From Tuwongella immobilis (lineage in GTDB: Bacteria > Planctomycetota > Planctomycetia > Gemmatales > Gemmataceae), in NCBI RefSeq assembly GCF_901538355.1, contig NZ_LR593887.1, forward strand, positions 62,001-126,000: a stretch of 64,000 bases of DNA. The letters run 5' to 3'. Positions 16,724-25,420 of this stretch are shown here, piece by piece. Every line of letters starts with the position of its first letter. Within the stretch, counting starts at the first letter, position 1. Under the pieces are notes generated by a model. It worked only from the letters and a program-made list of their open reading frames with translations, did no database searches and was not told the origin of the DNA. Made by a program: the position numbers and the translations under genes.

Positions 16724-17252
16724 ACGGATCATCGTCTTCGTCTTGTCGCAGCAATCCCAATTGGCCGAGCATGCGTTCCAACTCCTGCCACGCCGATTCG
16801 GGATTGCCATATTCCACCCGCAGGAATGGAATCTTGGTCGCCGCCGCAGCATGGGCCTCTTCGTCCGAATCGCCGATACTCGCCAGCACCCAATGCTCCA
16901 TGGCAATCTTCGCATGAGCATCCCGCTTGTGCTGCCGCGAGGATTGCCAAGTCGGACAGTAATGCACCCGATTCCAGCCGGGCAAGCGATGCTCGGCCAG
17001 AAATCGCTCGGTCGCCGGGCGAGTCGATTCCGGGCGGGCGGTGACATAGTAGACCGTCAGTCGAGGGCGATGAATCGCTTGCAGCACGCCCACCGCCAGC
17101 AGAATTGGTACATCAAATTCCGTGGCAATTGTCTCATCAATATCGCAAATCAGCGCCGGTGGCCGGGTGTAAGTCGGCGGCCAATCCGCTGACAGTGACG
17201 GTGATCTCGGGGGCGACTCCGAATTGGGCTGGTGCTGGTGATCGTGGCTCAT
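16710..17252 (-). CDS. HAD-superfamily phosphatase-like protein
   Basis: The 180-residue protein shows the HAD motifs: motif I CDIDETIAT (Asp37, Asp39, Thr41), motif II YVTARPE, and motif IV SIGDSDEEA, with a small cap between. It resembles the HAD family acid phosphatase (class IIIB)/LNS2-like group. The substrate is unknown. The start at 17252 is the ATG that overlaps the upstream gene's stop (ATGA, 17249-17252); an N-terminal His/Pro/Ser-rich stretch precedes the domain. The 3' end overlaps the HtrA gene by 14 bp on the other strand. Confidence 0.75.
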   Translation of the reverse strand: MSHDHQHQPNSESPPRSPSLSADWPPTYTRPPALICDIDETIATEFDVPILLAVGVLQAIHRPRLTVYYVTARPESTRPATERFLAEHRLPGWNRVHYCPTWQSSRQHKRDAHAKIAMEHWVLASIGDSDEEAHAAAATKIPFLRVEYGNPESAWQELERMLGQLGLLRQDEDDDPFTIP

Positions 17253-18010
17253 TCGGCAAACTCCGATCGCGGGCCGAGTGATTCCGCCGATTGACATGGG
17301 CCAAAGTGCCAATCGCGCAGGAAGGCATCGACAAATTCCGGGGCGAAATCTTTGCTCAACAATTTCCGACCGGGCGAATGCTCGAAGTGATGCTGCTTGT
17401 ACGCCAGCACTGCGGGATGCTCAGGTGCGGATTCGCGGGATGATTTGTTTGAGTGATCGGCAAGGCATGCCGGGGCATACCACCCTTCGACGGCCAAGCG
17501 CAGATAGTCGGCATAGGCTTGTCGCAATTGTGGAAGTCGGTCCAAATCGCAGGCGCTGCAAAGTGCCCAGGGGGTGCCGATCTCCCGGAACCATTCTGGG
17601 ACTTCCTCGCGTTCGGGGAAAATCGGTTGCCAGCGGGCCGCGAGCGGGGCAAACTGGTGTTGAAGCGATGCGAATAACTCCGGCTGAGCGCCCGCGACTT
17701 CGACATCGAGCACCGCCAAATGACATCGGCCCGAGACTACCACCCACTCGGCGCCGAAAATGGGGAGCCGATCCGCCGCGACAACCGGATAAATCATCAG
17801 CGTGGCAACATCAATGCGGCTCGATTGCACGCGGCTGTAGCGAACATTGATGCTCCGCCGAGCGTCCACCCAGCCATCGCTGACAATCTGCATGCCCGTC
17901 GAGCGAACGTGGCGATATTCAGCCGGGCGAAATTCGCGCTGCAATTGGCAGTCGGCTAGCAATCGCCACGCGTCGGGAAGCGTCCAACCAACCTGATCGA
18001 ACATCGGCAT
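17249..18010 (-). CDS. Probable ferredoxin-dependent bilin reductase (PcyA/HY2 family)
   Basis: The 253-residue length is typical of the family. The central block IDVATLMIYP, LPIFGAEWVVV and HLAVLDVEV (residues 66-104) matches the substrate-binding core of bilin reductases. The C-terminal block YADYL, LAYKQHHFEHSPGRKLLSKD and FVDAFLRDWHF (167-236) matches the usual Y.....DP.R..L...FG....... FLF pattern. The family reduces biliverdin with electrons from ferredoxin. By eye-made alignment, the residue matching PcyA His88 is Thr70 and that matching Asp105 is Glu88, so product specificity may differ or activity be altered. No heme oxygenase gene is nearby. The HAD gene follows with a 4-bp overlap. 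Assignment is likely, not certain. Confidence 0.62.
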   Translation of the reverse strand: MPMFDQVGWTLPDAWRLLADCQLQREFRPAEYRHVRSTGMQIVSDGWVDARRSINVRYSRVQSSRIDVATLMIYPVVAADRLPIFGAEWVVVSGRCHLAVLDVEVAGAQPELFASLQHQFAPLAARWQPIFPEREEVPEWFREIGTPWALCSACDLDRLPQLRQAYADYLRLAVEGWYAPACLADHSNKSSRESAPEHPAVLAYKQHHFEHSPGRKLLSKDFAPEFVDAFLRDWHFGPCQSAESLGPRSEFAE

Positions 18011-18060
18011 TTACTCAGATGGGGAACCGATCGGAACCGAATCGGATCGAAAGGGCCACG

Positions 18061-18489
18061 ATGATGCACCGAATTGGGGGAATCCCGCTGATCCTTGCCA
18101 TACTCGTTAGTATGGTCGGCTGTTCGCCGGAGATCAAGCCGGTCCAGATCACCGGGAAACTGGTCGTGCATGGCAATCCCTACACGGTCGGATTTACCGA
18201 GCAAGTCTTCGTTGTTCTCATCTCGGTAAGCGGGTTGCGGGCCGAAGCGCGGGTCGGACCCGACGCCAGTTTCACCGTGCAGGGGCCGTTGAAGGGGGCG
18301 ATTCCGGCGGGGTTCTACCGCGTTGCCATCACCACCAAGCCGATTCCCGGCGCGGACCCCACCGAAGAACAGGCGATGAAGTTCGATGATTTCCACCCTT
18401 CGAAATCGCCGCTGTCCATTGAGGTCGGGCCGACGCCGATCCAGACGTTGACGATTGACCTGGGCAAAAAGTCGGTCGCGCTTCAGTGA
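18061..18489 (+). CDS. Predicted lipoprotein with Ig-like/transthyretin-like fold
   Basis: The 142-residue protein begins MMHRIGGIPLILAILVSMVGC, a lipoprotein signal with a VGC lipobox. The rest (ITGKLVVHGNPYTVG, SFTVQGPLKGAIPAGFYRVA, TLTIDLGKK) has the beta-strand pattern of carboxypeptidase regulatory-like domains found in many planctomycete lipoproteins. AAGGG upstream supports the start at 18061. It is divergent from the bilin reductase gene and its end overlaps the converging LarA-like gene by 7 bp. Function unknown. Confidence 0.7.
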   Translation: MMHRIGGIPLILAILVSMVGCSPEIKPVQITGKLVVHGNPYTVGFTEQVFVVLISVSGLRAEARVGPDASFTVQGPLKGAIPAGFYRVAITTKPIPGADPTEEQAMKFDDFHPSKSPLSIEVGPTPIQTLTIDLGKKSVALQ

Positions 18490-19853
18490 TGGCCTGCCGA
18501 TCGACGAGCGCGGACGCAATTGGGGAACAATTGCTCTTGCATGAGATTGCCATGCGTATCAAACGGCATCGGTCGGAGTTCGTCGAGAATTTCGATTCCG
18601 GGCATCTGCCTCGCTAGCTCCAGCAGCGGCGCGGTGATGGCCATCTCGGCGACCTCGAGCGTGCTTGGCACAATCGCCAGCTTGACCTTCGCCAGATCCG
18701 GCTGCCAGCACGTGTCGAGCGCCACTTCGATCGCCTCCCGATCGGTCGGATAGCCAAACGGCAATTTGCTTCGCCACAGGCAGCGCGCCGTCAGCACATT
18801 CATGCGCGTGATCGCCGAATCGATCGACGCCAGGAATCGATCGGTGGTGAGATCGGCCAAGCCAATCCCCACGCCATTGCCGTGACTCTCGGGCGACAGT
18901 TCGAGCGCGACGATGCGGGTGATCTTCGGCGACGCTGGTTCCATATCCGCTGCCGTTTCGATGAGATAACGACCGATCACATTCGGATCCATTCCCGACC
19001 CGGAATAATTCTTGCCCACTTCGCCGACAATCAGCGTATCGATTTGCTCGAACGGCAAGCGGCCCATGATGTTGCGGCTATGCTCCAATAGCTCCGGCTC
19101 CCGCTGCCAGACGGTCTCGCGGTCCAACACTTCCAGATGGGCGGTTTCTTCTTGGGCATTTTCCAGCACGGCCAACCCACCCAGAAACGGCGTGCGTTCA
19201 ATCAGCACTTTGCCCGTTTCGGGGATCATATCCCGCAACCCTCGCACGCCAAAGCGATGATGCTGGGATGCGCCATCGCGTTTGCCCAGACCAATCACCA
19301 GCATTTTGATGAGGCCCGATTCAAACTGCCCATGAAAGTCCGTGTGCGGCTTCACACGCGCAATCAGCACCAACCCATCGGCCCGCATCGCATTGCGATC
19401 GAAATAGCACGGCTCGCCCCAGGCATTTTGTCCAACGACATCGACATCCATCTCCGTGACAATCGGCACACCCAGCCGTTCTTCCGTAAGTCCATAACTG
19501 GCAAGGACTTCGCGCTGGCCTTCTGCTGTGGCCCCACCATGCGAACCCATCGCGCCAATCAGGAACGGCTCGGCTCCCCGTTCGCGGATGGCTTGGATGG
19601 TCGCCTGCGTGAGCAAGAATAAGTTGGCGATGCCACGACTGCCGACGCCGACGGCGATTCGCTGGCCGGGCTGGATGCGTTGCCACGTGGGGGACTCGCG
19701 CCAGCAGCGCAGCGTTTGAGCGGTCAGGTGCGGAAGGGCGGGGATGGTCGGCGTTTGGCGAATGCGGGCGATCAGCGGCAGGTCCACAACAAGCACCTCG
19801 GGAGAGCGGGGCGTTGACTCGGCCAATCGAGCATACCGCCCCGGCTTCCGCAT
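18483..19853 (-). CDS. LarA-like (lactate racemase N-domain, DUF2088) protein
   Basis: The 456-residue protein carries the LarA N-terminal signature: IAVGVGSRGIANLFLLTQAT, GAMGSHGGATAEGQ, RVKPHTDFHGQFESGLIKML and VIGLGKRDGA. In lactate racemase LarA this domain holds the nickel-pincer cofactor. This protein belongs to a subgroup with a different C-terminal half, so racemase activity should not be assumed. No larB, larC or larE gene is nearby. The N-terminus is uncertain; 19853 is the first ATG, but the conserved part begins about 23 residues later. Confidence 0.75.
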   Translation of the reverse strand: MRKPGRYARLAESTPRSPEVLVVDLPLIARIRQTPTIPALPHLTAQTLRCWRESPTWQRIQPGQRIAVGVGSRGIANLFLLTQATIQAIRERGAEPFLIGAMGSHGGATAEGQREVLASYGLTEERLGVPIVTEMDVDVVGQNAWGEPCYFDRNAMRADGLVLIARVKPHTDFHGQFESGLIKMLVIGLGKRDGASQHHRFGVRGLRDMIPETGKVLIERTPFLGGLAVLENAQEETAHLEVLDRETVWQREPELLEHSRNIMGRLPFEQIDTLIVGEVGKNYSGSGMDPNVIGRYLIETAADMEPASPKITRIVALELSPESHGNGVGIGLADLTTDRFLASIDSAITRMNVLTARCLWRSKLPFGYPTDREAIEVALDTCWQPDLAKVKLAIVPSTLEVAEMAITAPLLELARQMPGIEILDELRPMPFDTHGNLMQEQLFPNCVRARRSAGHH

Positions 19854-19891
19854 TCGCAATGCAAAAATTCACAAGCAGTTGCGGCCGATGC

Positions 19892-19934
19892 GGACATGGG
19901 GCCAGTCTGGTGTGGACATGGTGCCAGTCGGGTG
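19892..19934. repeat. 22-bp tandem direct repeat, two copies
   Basis: GGACATGGGGCCAGTCTGGT (from 19892) recurs as GGACATGGTGCCAGTCGGGT (from 19914), with two differences. It lies in the 167-bp gap between two minus-strand genes, next to a terminator-like hairpin. Nothing else in the gap was recognised. Confidence 0.6.
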
Positions 19935-19945
19935 CCGAAACGCCA

Positions 19946-19976
19946 CACCGCCTCGAGAGTGACTCCCGAGGCGGTG
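19946..19976 (-). terminator. Hairpin after the DUF1559-like gene
   Basis: CACCGCCTCG (19946-19955) and CGAGGCGGTG (19967-19976) are perfect complements, and GAG/CTC in the loop can extend the stem. It lies 45 bp after the 3' end of the DUF1559-like gene. The T-tract is missing, so it is a strong hairpin of uncertain termination strength. Confidence 0.55.
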
Positions 19977-20020
19977 CGAGATGATGCCGATTTTGACACC
20001 AATTCCGATATGCGGAACGA

Positions 20021-23000
20021 TTACTTCTTCGCGCCAGCGGCGTTCAGTTCGGCTTTGCCGGTCTGCTTGGGAGCGAATTGGTCAAGATCCTTGAGATCCT
20101 TTTCGCCGCCTCGAATGGTGGCGATCGATCGCACGATGGCATCGGGCGTGTTACCCTTCAGAATGCGAATCGAGCCATCCGCCATCAGCACGATGGTTCC
20201 GTCTTGTCCGGGGACTTTGGTATTGAACGGTGCCATGGAGCGATTTTCCGGCACACCCGCGACAGTCGCCCCGCCATGGATCCACGGCCGCGAATAAGTC
20301 GGCGGCACCTGAATGACATAAGCGGTGTTGCTCAGACCGTCGGTAATGTCGGTCAGCTTGATGTCGCGATCGTTGCCGAACATCCCGGCTCGCGGGTCGT
20401 TGGCGGGGAGATACGCCGCATTTTCGCCGACACCGGCCACACCCACAAAGTGCGTCGCGCCCAGCTCACGCCCCTTGGATTGCGGCAACCGGGCCCGCCA
20501 CGTGTTGGGAGCGTAGCGCGGATCCAGGAAGTACGGCACCCAGGCTTCGCCGATGGCCAGATTCACATCATCCGACCACGACTTCTGACGATCCACCGCC
20601 CGCGACAGCGAATCCATGCCCAAGTGCGGCAGCATTTCCACCATCCAGCTCACCCGTTGGTTGGGCGGGTAGGGGAGTTGATACCGCTTGGGGGTGCTCA
20701 ACCGGGGATACGCCGCCCGTGGCAGCGAACCCGGACTCGACTTCGATTGCAGCTTCTGTGCGGTGCCCGCCATATCTTGCCACACCAGCGAGCCGCTTCG
20801 CAGCAGCGACTTGCCCTTTTGCATGGCCAGGAAGCTTCGCACACGCGGCGAAATCTTCGAGGCATACGCCTTTTCCCAATCGACATTCGCCTTCATGGTG
20901 ACGATCTTATCGAAGGACGAAAATGTCAAGAATGACTTGGGTTGCGGCACTTCGTAGCCTTGGCCATAGCCGCCCGGCATGCCCGGATAACCACCTTCGC
21001 CTTCAAAGGCGCCTGGCCGACCACCGCCGCGCGGTCCGAATCCGCCGGGGCCCATTGGTCCCATCGGTCCAAATCCGCCGGGGCCCATCGGTCCAAATCC
21101 GCCGGGTGACAACGGGCCAGGGCCGCCACCTTCACCCGGTTTGGCACCGCCGCGACCACCGCCGCCTGCGCCCATCGGCATCATTCCAGGCGGGTAGCCT
21201 GCGCCGCCGGGGCCGCCCGGTCCCATCGGTCCCATCGGTCCCATCGGTCCGAATCCTCCGGGGGGATAACCGGAACCGCCGGGTCCCATCGGTCCCATGG
21301 GGCCGAATCCGCCGGGGCCGTAACCGCTGCCATCACCGGCATTTGCGGCTTCGGTCAGGATTTGCACCGGATCGCCAAGGAATTCCGACAACGGTGTGAG
21401 AAATTCGTTGGGGATTTGTTGCGTCTTGGTCACGAGTTCCGCTGCCGCGGTCGAATCGCTCAGTTCGATGGCGAACAGGGCTTCGAGTTTCGCCGAGGTC
21501 AACAGATGCACTGCCGTTCCAACGGCCAACAGATCCACCTGCTTGCCATCCGCCCCCTTGGGAATCGTGTTCGCAGGCAGAAGCGCACTTGCCCCACGTA
21601 AGGTTTCCTTCTGCGGTTCGGTGTGCACGGCAAAGGCGACGAGCGGCTGCTCATTCGGGGCTGGTTGCAGCGAATTCAACATCGATTTGAGCGTCGGGTG
21701 AACCGTGCGATAGTACGGATTATTGGTGAACAGCAGCGATTTATCCAGCGCCGGGGCACCACCTTGCCCACCGGGACCCATCGGACCGATTCCACCAGGG
21801 GCCATTCCCGGAGCCATCGCGCCCGGTGTCAGCGTGGCACCCATCGGGGCACCACCCGCCGCCGCTGGTGCGAGCGTTGCGCCCATCGGAGCCGCACCGC
21901 GACCCGCTCCACGACCTTGGGCGACATCATCCGGCATTCCACCGCCACCCGGCGGAGTCATCATCATTGGATTGCCAGGGCCACCCGGACCCATGGGCAT
22001 CATTCCAGGGGGATAGCCCGCGCCCATCGGCGAACCCGCCGCACCACCCGAACTCGATTCGCTTTCGCCGGTGCTGGTCAGTTGTGTCAGAAACTTCGGC
22101 TGAGCGTTGTTTTGCAGGAAGGTCTTCATGACTTCCGCATGTGCGATGACGATCGTTTGCGGATCCAGGAGGCAGAGCGTGATCGGGGCTTCGCTGCCAG
22201 CGGCCGTTTGCGGCAATGGAATCGACGCGAGTAATTCTTGTTCGATGAACTTGGAGAGCGAATCGAATAGTTCGGTTTTGCGAATGACATACGATACCCG
22301 ACCGAGAATCGTTTGGGCACCGCCCAGATCGAATTTCGTTCGCAGTTGCGCAAAGTCAACGGGCCGCGTGGTTTGGATCACCGTGAACATCGAATTCGGA
22401 CGAGCGGCCAGGGAAACCAGGATATTTCGGAAGTTCCGGGAATTCAGATCGGAGGACCGAGTCAGGTAATCATCCACGCCGGTAACGCGGTCGCTAAACA
22501 GGGTCGCCCCCAGCGGCGTGAACGGGAATTTATCCATGTTCAGACTGATGACCGCTTGGGTATCGTTGGGCAACAAATTGGTGACATCTTTGAGCACCGG
22601 GCCGGCAGGTGGGGCGACCGGCGGTGCAGGTTGCGATGGGTCGGTTTGTTCGCCATTCTGTTCGGGATCAGTCGTCTCTTCACCGTTGGAAGGAACGCTG
22701 GGAGAACCGCTGGAATTGGTGTTGCTGGCGACCGTCGTTCCGCTGGAGCCAGTGCCCGACGAGCCACCCCCGCCGGACGAGGAGCCACCACCCATGAGGA
22801 CGACCACGCCGCCGACGAGCAGCAGCAGGGCGACCACGCCGATCACTGCGCCGATGACGACGTTGTTATTGCCCTTTTTCTTTTTGGATTTTTTGGGCGC
22901 ATCGTCTTCATCATCATCCACGACCGCGACTTGCGGCTTGGCTTTGGGCTTGGCGTCGCTGTTGGCTTTGTCGAGCGCGGCGGAGACGCTCTTGGGTTTG

Positions 23001-23191
23001 GCTTTGGCCGGGGCAGCGTCCACGACGTCGTCGCTTTCGCCGTCGGTCTCCACATCATCTGGGGCCGTCACCAAGAAGCGGAATTTGCACTTGGGACAGT
23101 CGATTTTCTTGCCAATGGTAGCCTCGGCCTTGATCGGGACCATGGCATCACAACTGGGGCAAGGTATTTTGAACGGCGTAAACGCGGCCAT
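20021..23191 (-). CDS. DUF1559-type planctomycete protein with zinc ribbon and collagen-like Gly-Pro-Met repeats
   Basis: The 1056-residue protein opens with a zinc ribbon (C11PSC14 and C32PKC35). A Lys/Asp-rich linker and one membrane span (about 111-133) follow, then a Gly/Ser/Thr spacer. A domain with PNDTQAVISLNMDKFPFTPLG (about 215 onward) comes next. Two regions of GPMGPGG/GFGPMGP repeats lie at bases about 21770-22030 and 21000-21320. The C-terminal part (about 800-1030) is DUF1559-like: NQRVSWMVEMLPHLGMD, DITDGLSNTAYVIQ and TIVLMADGSIRI, the last matching the usual H/D-G end motif. DUF1559 proteins usually begin with a pilin-like signal; here a cytoplasmic zinc ribbon replaces it. Role unknown, probably envelope. 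Confidence 0.8.
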   Translation of the reverse strand: MAAFTPFKIPCPSCDAMVPIKAEATIGKKIDCPKCKFRFLVTAPDDVETDGESDDVVDAAPAKAKPKSVSAALDKANSDAKPKAKPQVAVVDDDEDDAPKKSKKKKGNNNVVIGAVIGVVALLLLVGGVVVLMGGGSSSGGGGSSGTGSSGTTVASNTNSSGSPSVPSNGEETTDPEQNGEQTDPSQPAPPVAPPAGPVLKDVTNLLPNDTQAVISLNMDKFPFTPLGATLFSDRVTGVDDYLTRSSDLNSRNFRNILVSLAARPNSMFTVIQTTRPVDFAQLRTKFDLGGAQTILGRVSYVIRKTELFDSLSKFIEQELLASIPLPQTAAGSEAPITLCLLDPQTIVIAHAEVMKTFLQNNAQPKFLTQLTSTGESESSSGGAAGSPMGAGYPPGMMPMGPGGPGNPMMMTPPGGGGMPDDVAQGRGAGRGAAPMGATLAPAAAGGAPMGATLTPGAMAPGMAPGGIGPMGPGGQGGAPALDKSLLFTNNPYYRTVHPTLKSMLNSLQPAPNEQPLVAFAVHTEPQKETLRGASALLPANTIPKGADGKQVDLLAVGTAVHLLTSAKLEALFAIELSDSTAAAELVTKTQQIPNEFLTPLSEFLGDPVQILTEAANAGDGSGYGPGGFGPMGPMGPGGSGYPPGGFGPMGPMGPMGPGGPGGAGYPPGMMPMGAGGGGRGGAKPGEGGGPGPLSPGGFGPMGPGGFGPMGPMGPGGFGPRGGGRPGAFEGEGGYPGMPGGYGQGYEVPQPKSFLTFSSFDKIVTMKANVDWEKAYASKISPRVRSFLAMQKGKSLLRSGSLVWQDMAGTAQKLQSKSSPGSLPRAAYPRLSTPKRYQLPYPPNQRVSWMVEMLPHLGMDSLSRAVDRQKSWSDDVNLAIGEAWVPYFLDPRYAPNTWRARLPQSKGRELGATHFVGVAGVGENAAYLPANDPRAGMFGNDRDIKLTDITDGLSNTAYVIQVPPTYSRPWIHGGATVAGVPENRSMAPFNTKVPGQDGTIVLMADGSIRILKGNTPDAIVRSIATIRGGEKDLKDLDQFAPKQTGKAELNAAGAKK

Positions 23192-23350
23192 CCGACGTCT
23201 CCGAGTGCGAAAGGCGAAAAGCCAGGCAAGAACCTGCTGCCATCATACCCCAGGACGGGGGGATACTGCAAACCGATTCCCTGCAACCGAATGAACCCGT
23301 ATCACAATAACGATCCGAATGAATCGGATGTTGGCGCAATCCGGGGGAGA

Positions 23351-24601
23351 TTAACGCACTTTTAATAATTCGATTTCAAAAATCAGCGTCGAGTTGGCGG
23401 GAATCTTGCCCATGTCGCGTTGGCCGTAGCCCAGCAGTGGCGGGACAGTGAGGCGACGCTTGCCGCCGACTTTCATGCCCGAGAGCCCTTGTTCCCACCC
23501 CTGAATGACTTGACCGCTACCCAATCGGAAGGTGAACGGCTTGCCACGCGGAACGCTGGAATCAAACACTTCGCCATTGGTGAGCGTGCCGGTGTAGTGC
23601 ACATCCAGCGTTTTGCCCGGTTCCGCGATTGCGCCATCGCCAATCGTCAAGTCTTCAATCTTCATCTCAAACGATTGATTGGGCAGGGCTTTCGGAATAA
23701 TTCGGGCCGGTTCGGTGAGTTTATTGGCGGGATCGGCGGCGCTGAGGATGATCTCGCCACGGAAGGCACTCATCGTTTGCGGGGTGAAGCGAAGCGTCGC
23801 GGCGTCGGCGTTGGGTTCCAACTTGGCCAGCGCTTGCGGAACCGCGACAGTCAGATGACTCGCCAGGCTTTCGAGCGTTACACGGCGATTTTGCCCCGCC
23901 TCGCCCAGAATGCCCGACACCACTTGATCGTAGAACACACTGTGTTTCTGATCCGGTAATTCGCGTGTGGCTTGACCTTCTGCCGTGCTGATAATCACCG
24001 TCGTGTTTTGCGGCGGCGGTGGCAAAGCGGGGCAGGTGGTGCGTTGCAACAGCGCGGCGGATTCCGGGGAGTCGGCTGCGTTCGCATGCACGCCATCCAG
24101 CAGCAGCACCTTGGCCCGTGCGGGACACTCTTTGTCCAACCATTGATACAATTCGGATAACGGCAGCAAACTGTTGGGATCGCTGAGTTTGCCGTCTCGC
24201 ATCGCCAGATATAACCCCGCTTCGGGCTTGGACTTGAGTTCGACCAGATGCCCGGCGAAGGCGATTAGCAGCAGATCATCGGGACGCAAATCTTGGCTGT
24301 AGCGCTTCAGCTGCGCTCGCACATTGGCCACCGTGGGCTGCATGGCTTGCCATTGATTTTGCTTGGCAAAACTGGGGGTCATGACCCGAAGTTGATCGTC
24401 GGGAATTCCGGTCAACGGCAGCACACGCGCCAGCCGCTCCAGGTCGGATTCGGCATATTTCAGCGACGTTAGTCCGCTTTCGGGCAGCGTGTCCACGCCG
24501 ACCAGCATGGCGTAGCGTCGCCCGGGTTCGGAGGGGAGCAGCAACACCACAATCATGCCGACAAACAGAATCGCCAACATCCACAAGGAACGCGTGCGCA
24601 T
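23351..24601 (-). CDS. Caspase-like pseudopeptidase fused to FKBP peptidyl-prolyl isomerase
   Basis: The 416-residue protein has an N-terminal membrane anchor (about 8-23). A caspase-like (C14) domain follows (about 28-240), starting [20 protein letters not shown]. The catalytic His is kept (His118 in FAGHLVE), but the Cys of LLLDACHSG is replaced: the sequence reads [11 protein letters not shown], Val171 at the Cys position. It should therefore be proteolytically dead. The C-terminal domain (about 315-416) is a complete [40 protein letters not shown] and [20 protein letters not shown]. The FKBP part closely resembles the adjacent single-domain FKBP, so the fusion probably arose by local duplication. 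It should face the periplasm. Confidence 0.8.
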   Translation of the reverse strand: MRTRSLWMLAILFVGMIVVLLLPSEPGRRYAMLVGVDTLPESGLTSLKYAESDLERLARVLPLTGIPDDQLRVMTPSFAKQNQWQAMQPTVANVRAQLKRYSQDLRPDDLLLIAFAGHLVELKSKPEAGLYLAMRDGKLSDPNSLLPLSELYQWLDKECPARAKVLLLDGVHANAADSPESAALLQRTTCPALPPPPQNTTVIISTAEGQATRELPDQKHSVFYDQVVSGILGEAGQNRRVTLESLASHLTVAVPQALAKLEPNADAATLRFTPQTMSAFRGEIILSAADPANKLTEPARIIPKALPNQSFEMKIEDLTIGDGAIAEPGKTLDVHYTGTLTNGEVFDSSVPRGKPFTFRLGSGQVIQGWEQGLSGMKVGGKRRLTVPPLLGYGQRDMGKIPANSTLIFEIELLKVR

Positions 24602-24771
24602 GGTCAGGTTGCTCCGGGCATGCGAAATTCAATCGCGTGGTTTGCGAATCCAGGAAATCGAATGATCCGGATTTTGGATCATTCCAAGTTGCCGGGAATC
24701 CGTCGAGAGCGTGATTCCACGGCAGGTGGTGGCTTGCGGTGAGGCGTTGCGCCGCGAGAGGGCGCGATTGG

Positions 24772-25116
24772 TCAGCTGACGCCGAGCAGTTCGACTTCAA
24801 AAATCAGCGTGGCATTGGGGGGAATCACGCCGGGATAGCCGCGCGGGCCATAGGCGAGATCGCCGGGGATGGTGAGCTTGCGTTTGCCGCCGACTTTCAT
24901 GCCGGCCACGCCTTCGTCCCAGCCTTTGATGACTTGGCCTGCGCCGAGTTTGAAGGTGAACGGTCGGCGACGATCCAAGCTGGAATCGAACTTGCTGCCA
25001 TCGGTGAGGGTGCCGGTGTAGTGAACTTCGACGGCCTTGCCCGCGACGGCTTCGGTGCCGGTGCCCACGACCAATTCTTCGTAAACCAGGCCCGATGCGG
25101 TGGTGATGCTGCTCAT
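24772..25116 (-). CDS. FKBP-type peptidyl-prolyl cis-trans isomerase
   Basis: The 114-residue single-domain FKBP starts [20 protein letters not shown]. The signature [56 protein letters not shown] is intact and full-length. There is no signal peptide, so it is cytoplasmic and helps protein folding by isomerising X-Pro bonds. It lies 170 bp upstream of the caspase-FKBP fusion on the same strand. The start at 25116 gives the usual family N-terminus; an ATG at 25137 is less likely. Confidence 0.93.
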   Translation of the reverse strand: MSSITTASGLVYEELVVGTGTEAVAGKAVEVHYTGTLTDGSKFDSSLDRRRPFTFKLGAGQVIKGWDEGVAGMKVGGKRKLTIPGDLAYGPRGYPGVIPPNATLIFEVELLGVS

Positions 25117-25310
25117 CCGTGTCTCTTTTGATGTCAATCTGTTGGTGTGGGACCGTGCGACCCGATCCTCGCAAGGGTATTCTACGACCTCTCCGCGACA
25201 CTGTCCGCAGCAACTGCTTGATTCATGTCACGCAGAGCCGTGCACTGATCCAAATTCATGCGACGACTTCATCATACAGCGGGTGGCAGTGACTGAAGAC
25301 GTTCACTCGC

Positions 25311-25339
25311 TTGACTCTTTAGTTTTTCCTCGATAATAT
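25311..25339 (+). promoter_or_regulatory. Sigma-70-like promoter of the AIPR gene
   Basis: TTGACT (25311-25316) and TAATAT (25334-25339) are 17 bp apart. The sequence between here and the start codon contains CTAGTAAGTTGCTAG (25365-25379), an imperfect palindrome, and a partly matching AGCAAGTTGC, so an operator is possible. Confidence 0.55.
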
Positions 25340-25420
25340 ATAGCAAGTTGCGTCATTCGTGCCCTAGTAAGTTGCTAGAGGAATTCAACACGGTGCGTGA
25401 CAGAAATTAAGGAATCTATG

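Noticed and set aside
18483-19853. Calling the LarA-like protein a lactate racemase
   Set aside because: Only the N-terminal signature is clear and none of the cofactor-making lar genes is nearby.
21000-22030. Dense short repeats resembling a CRISPR array
   Set aside because: The repeats are in frame and encode GPMGPGG units in a protein; there are no unique spacers of constant length.
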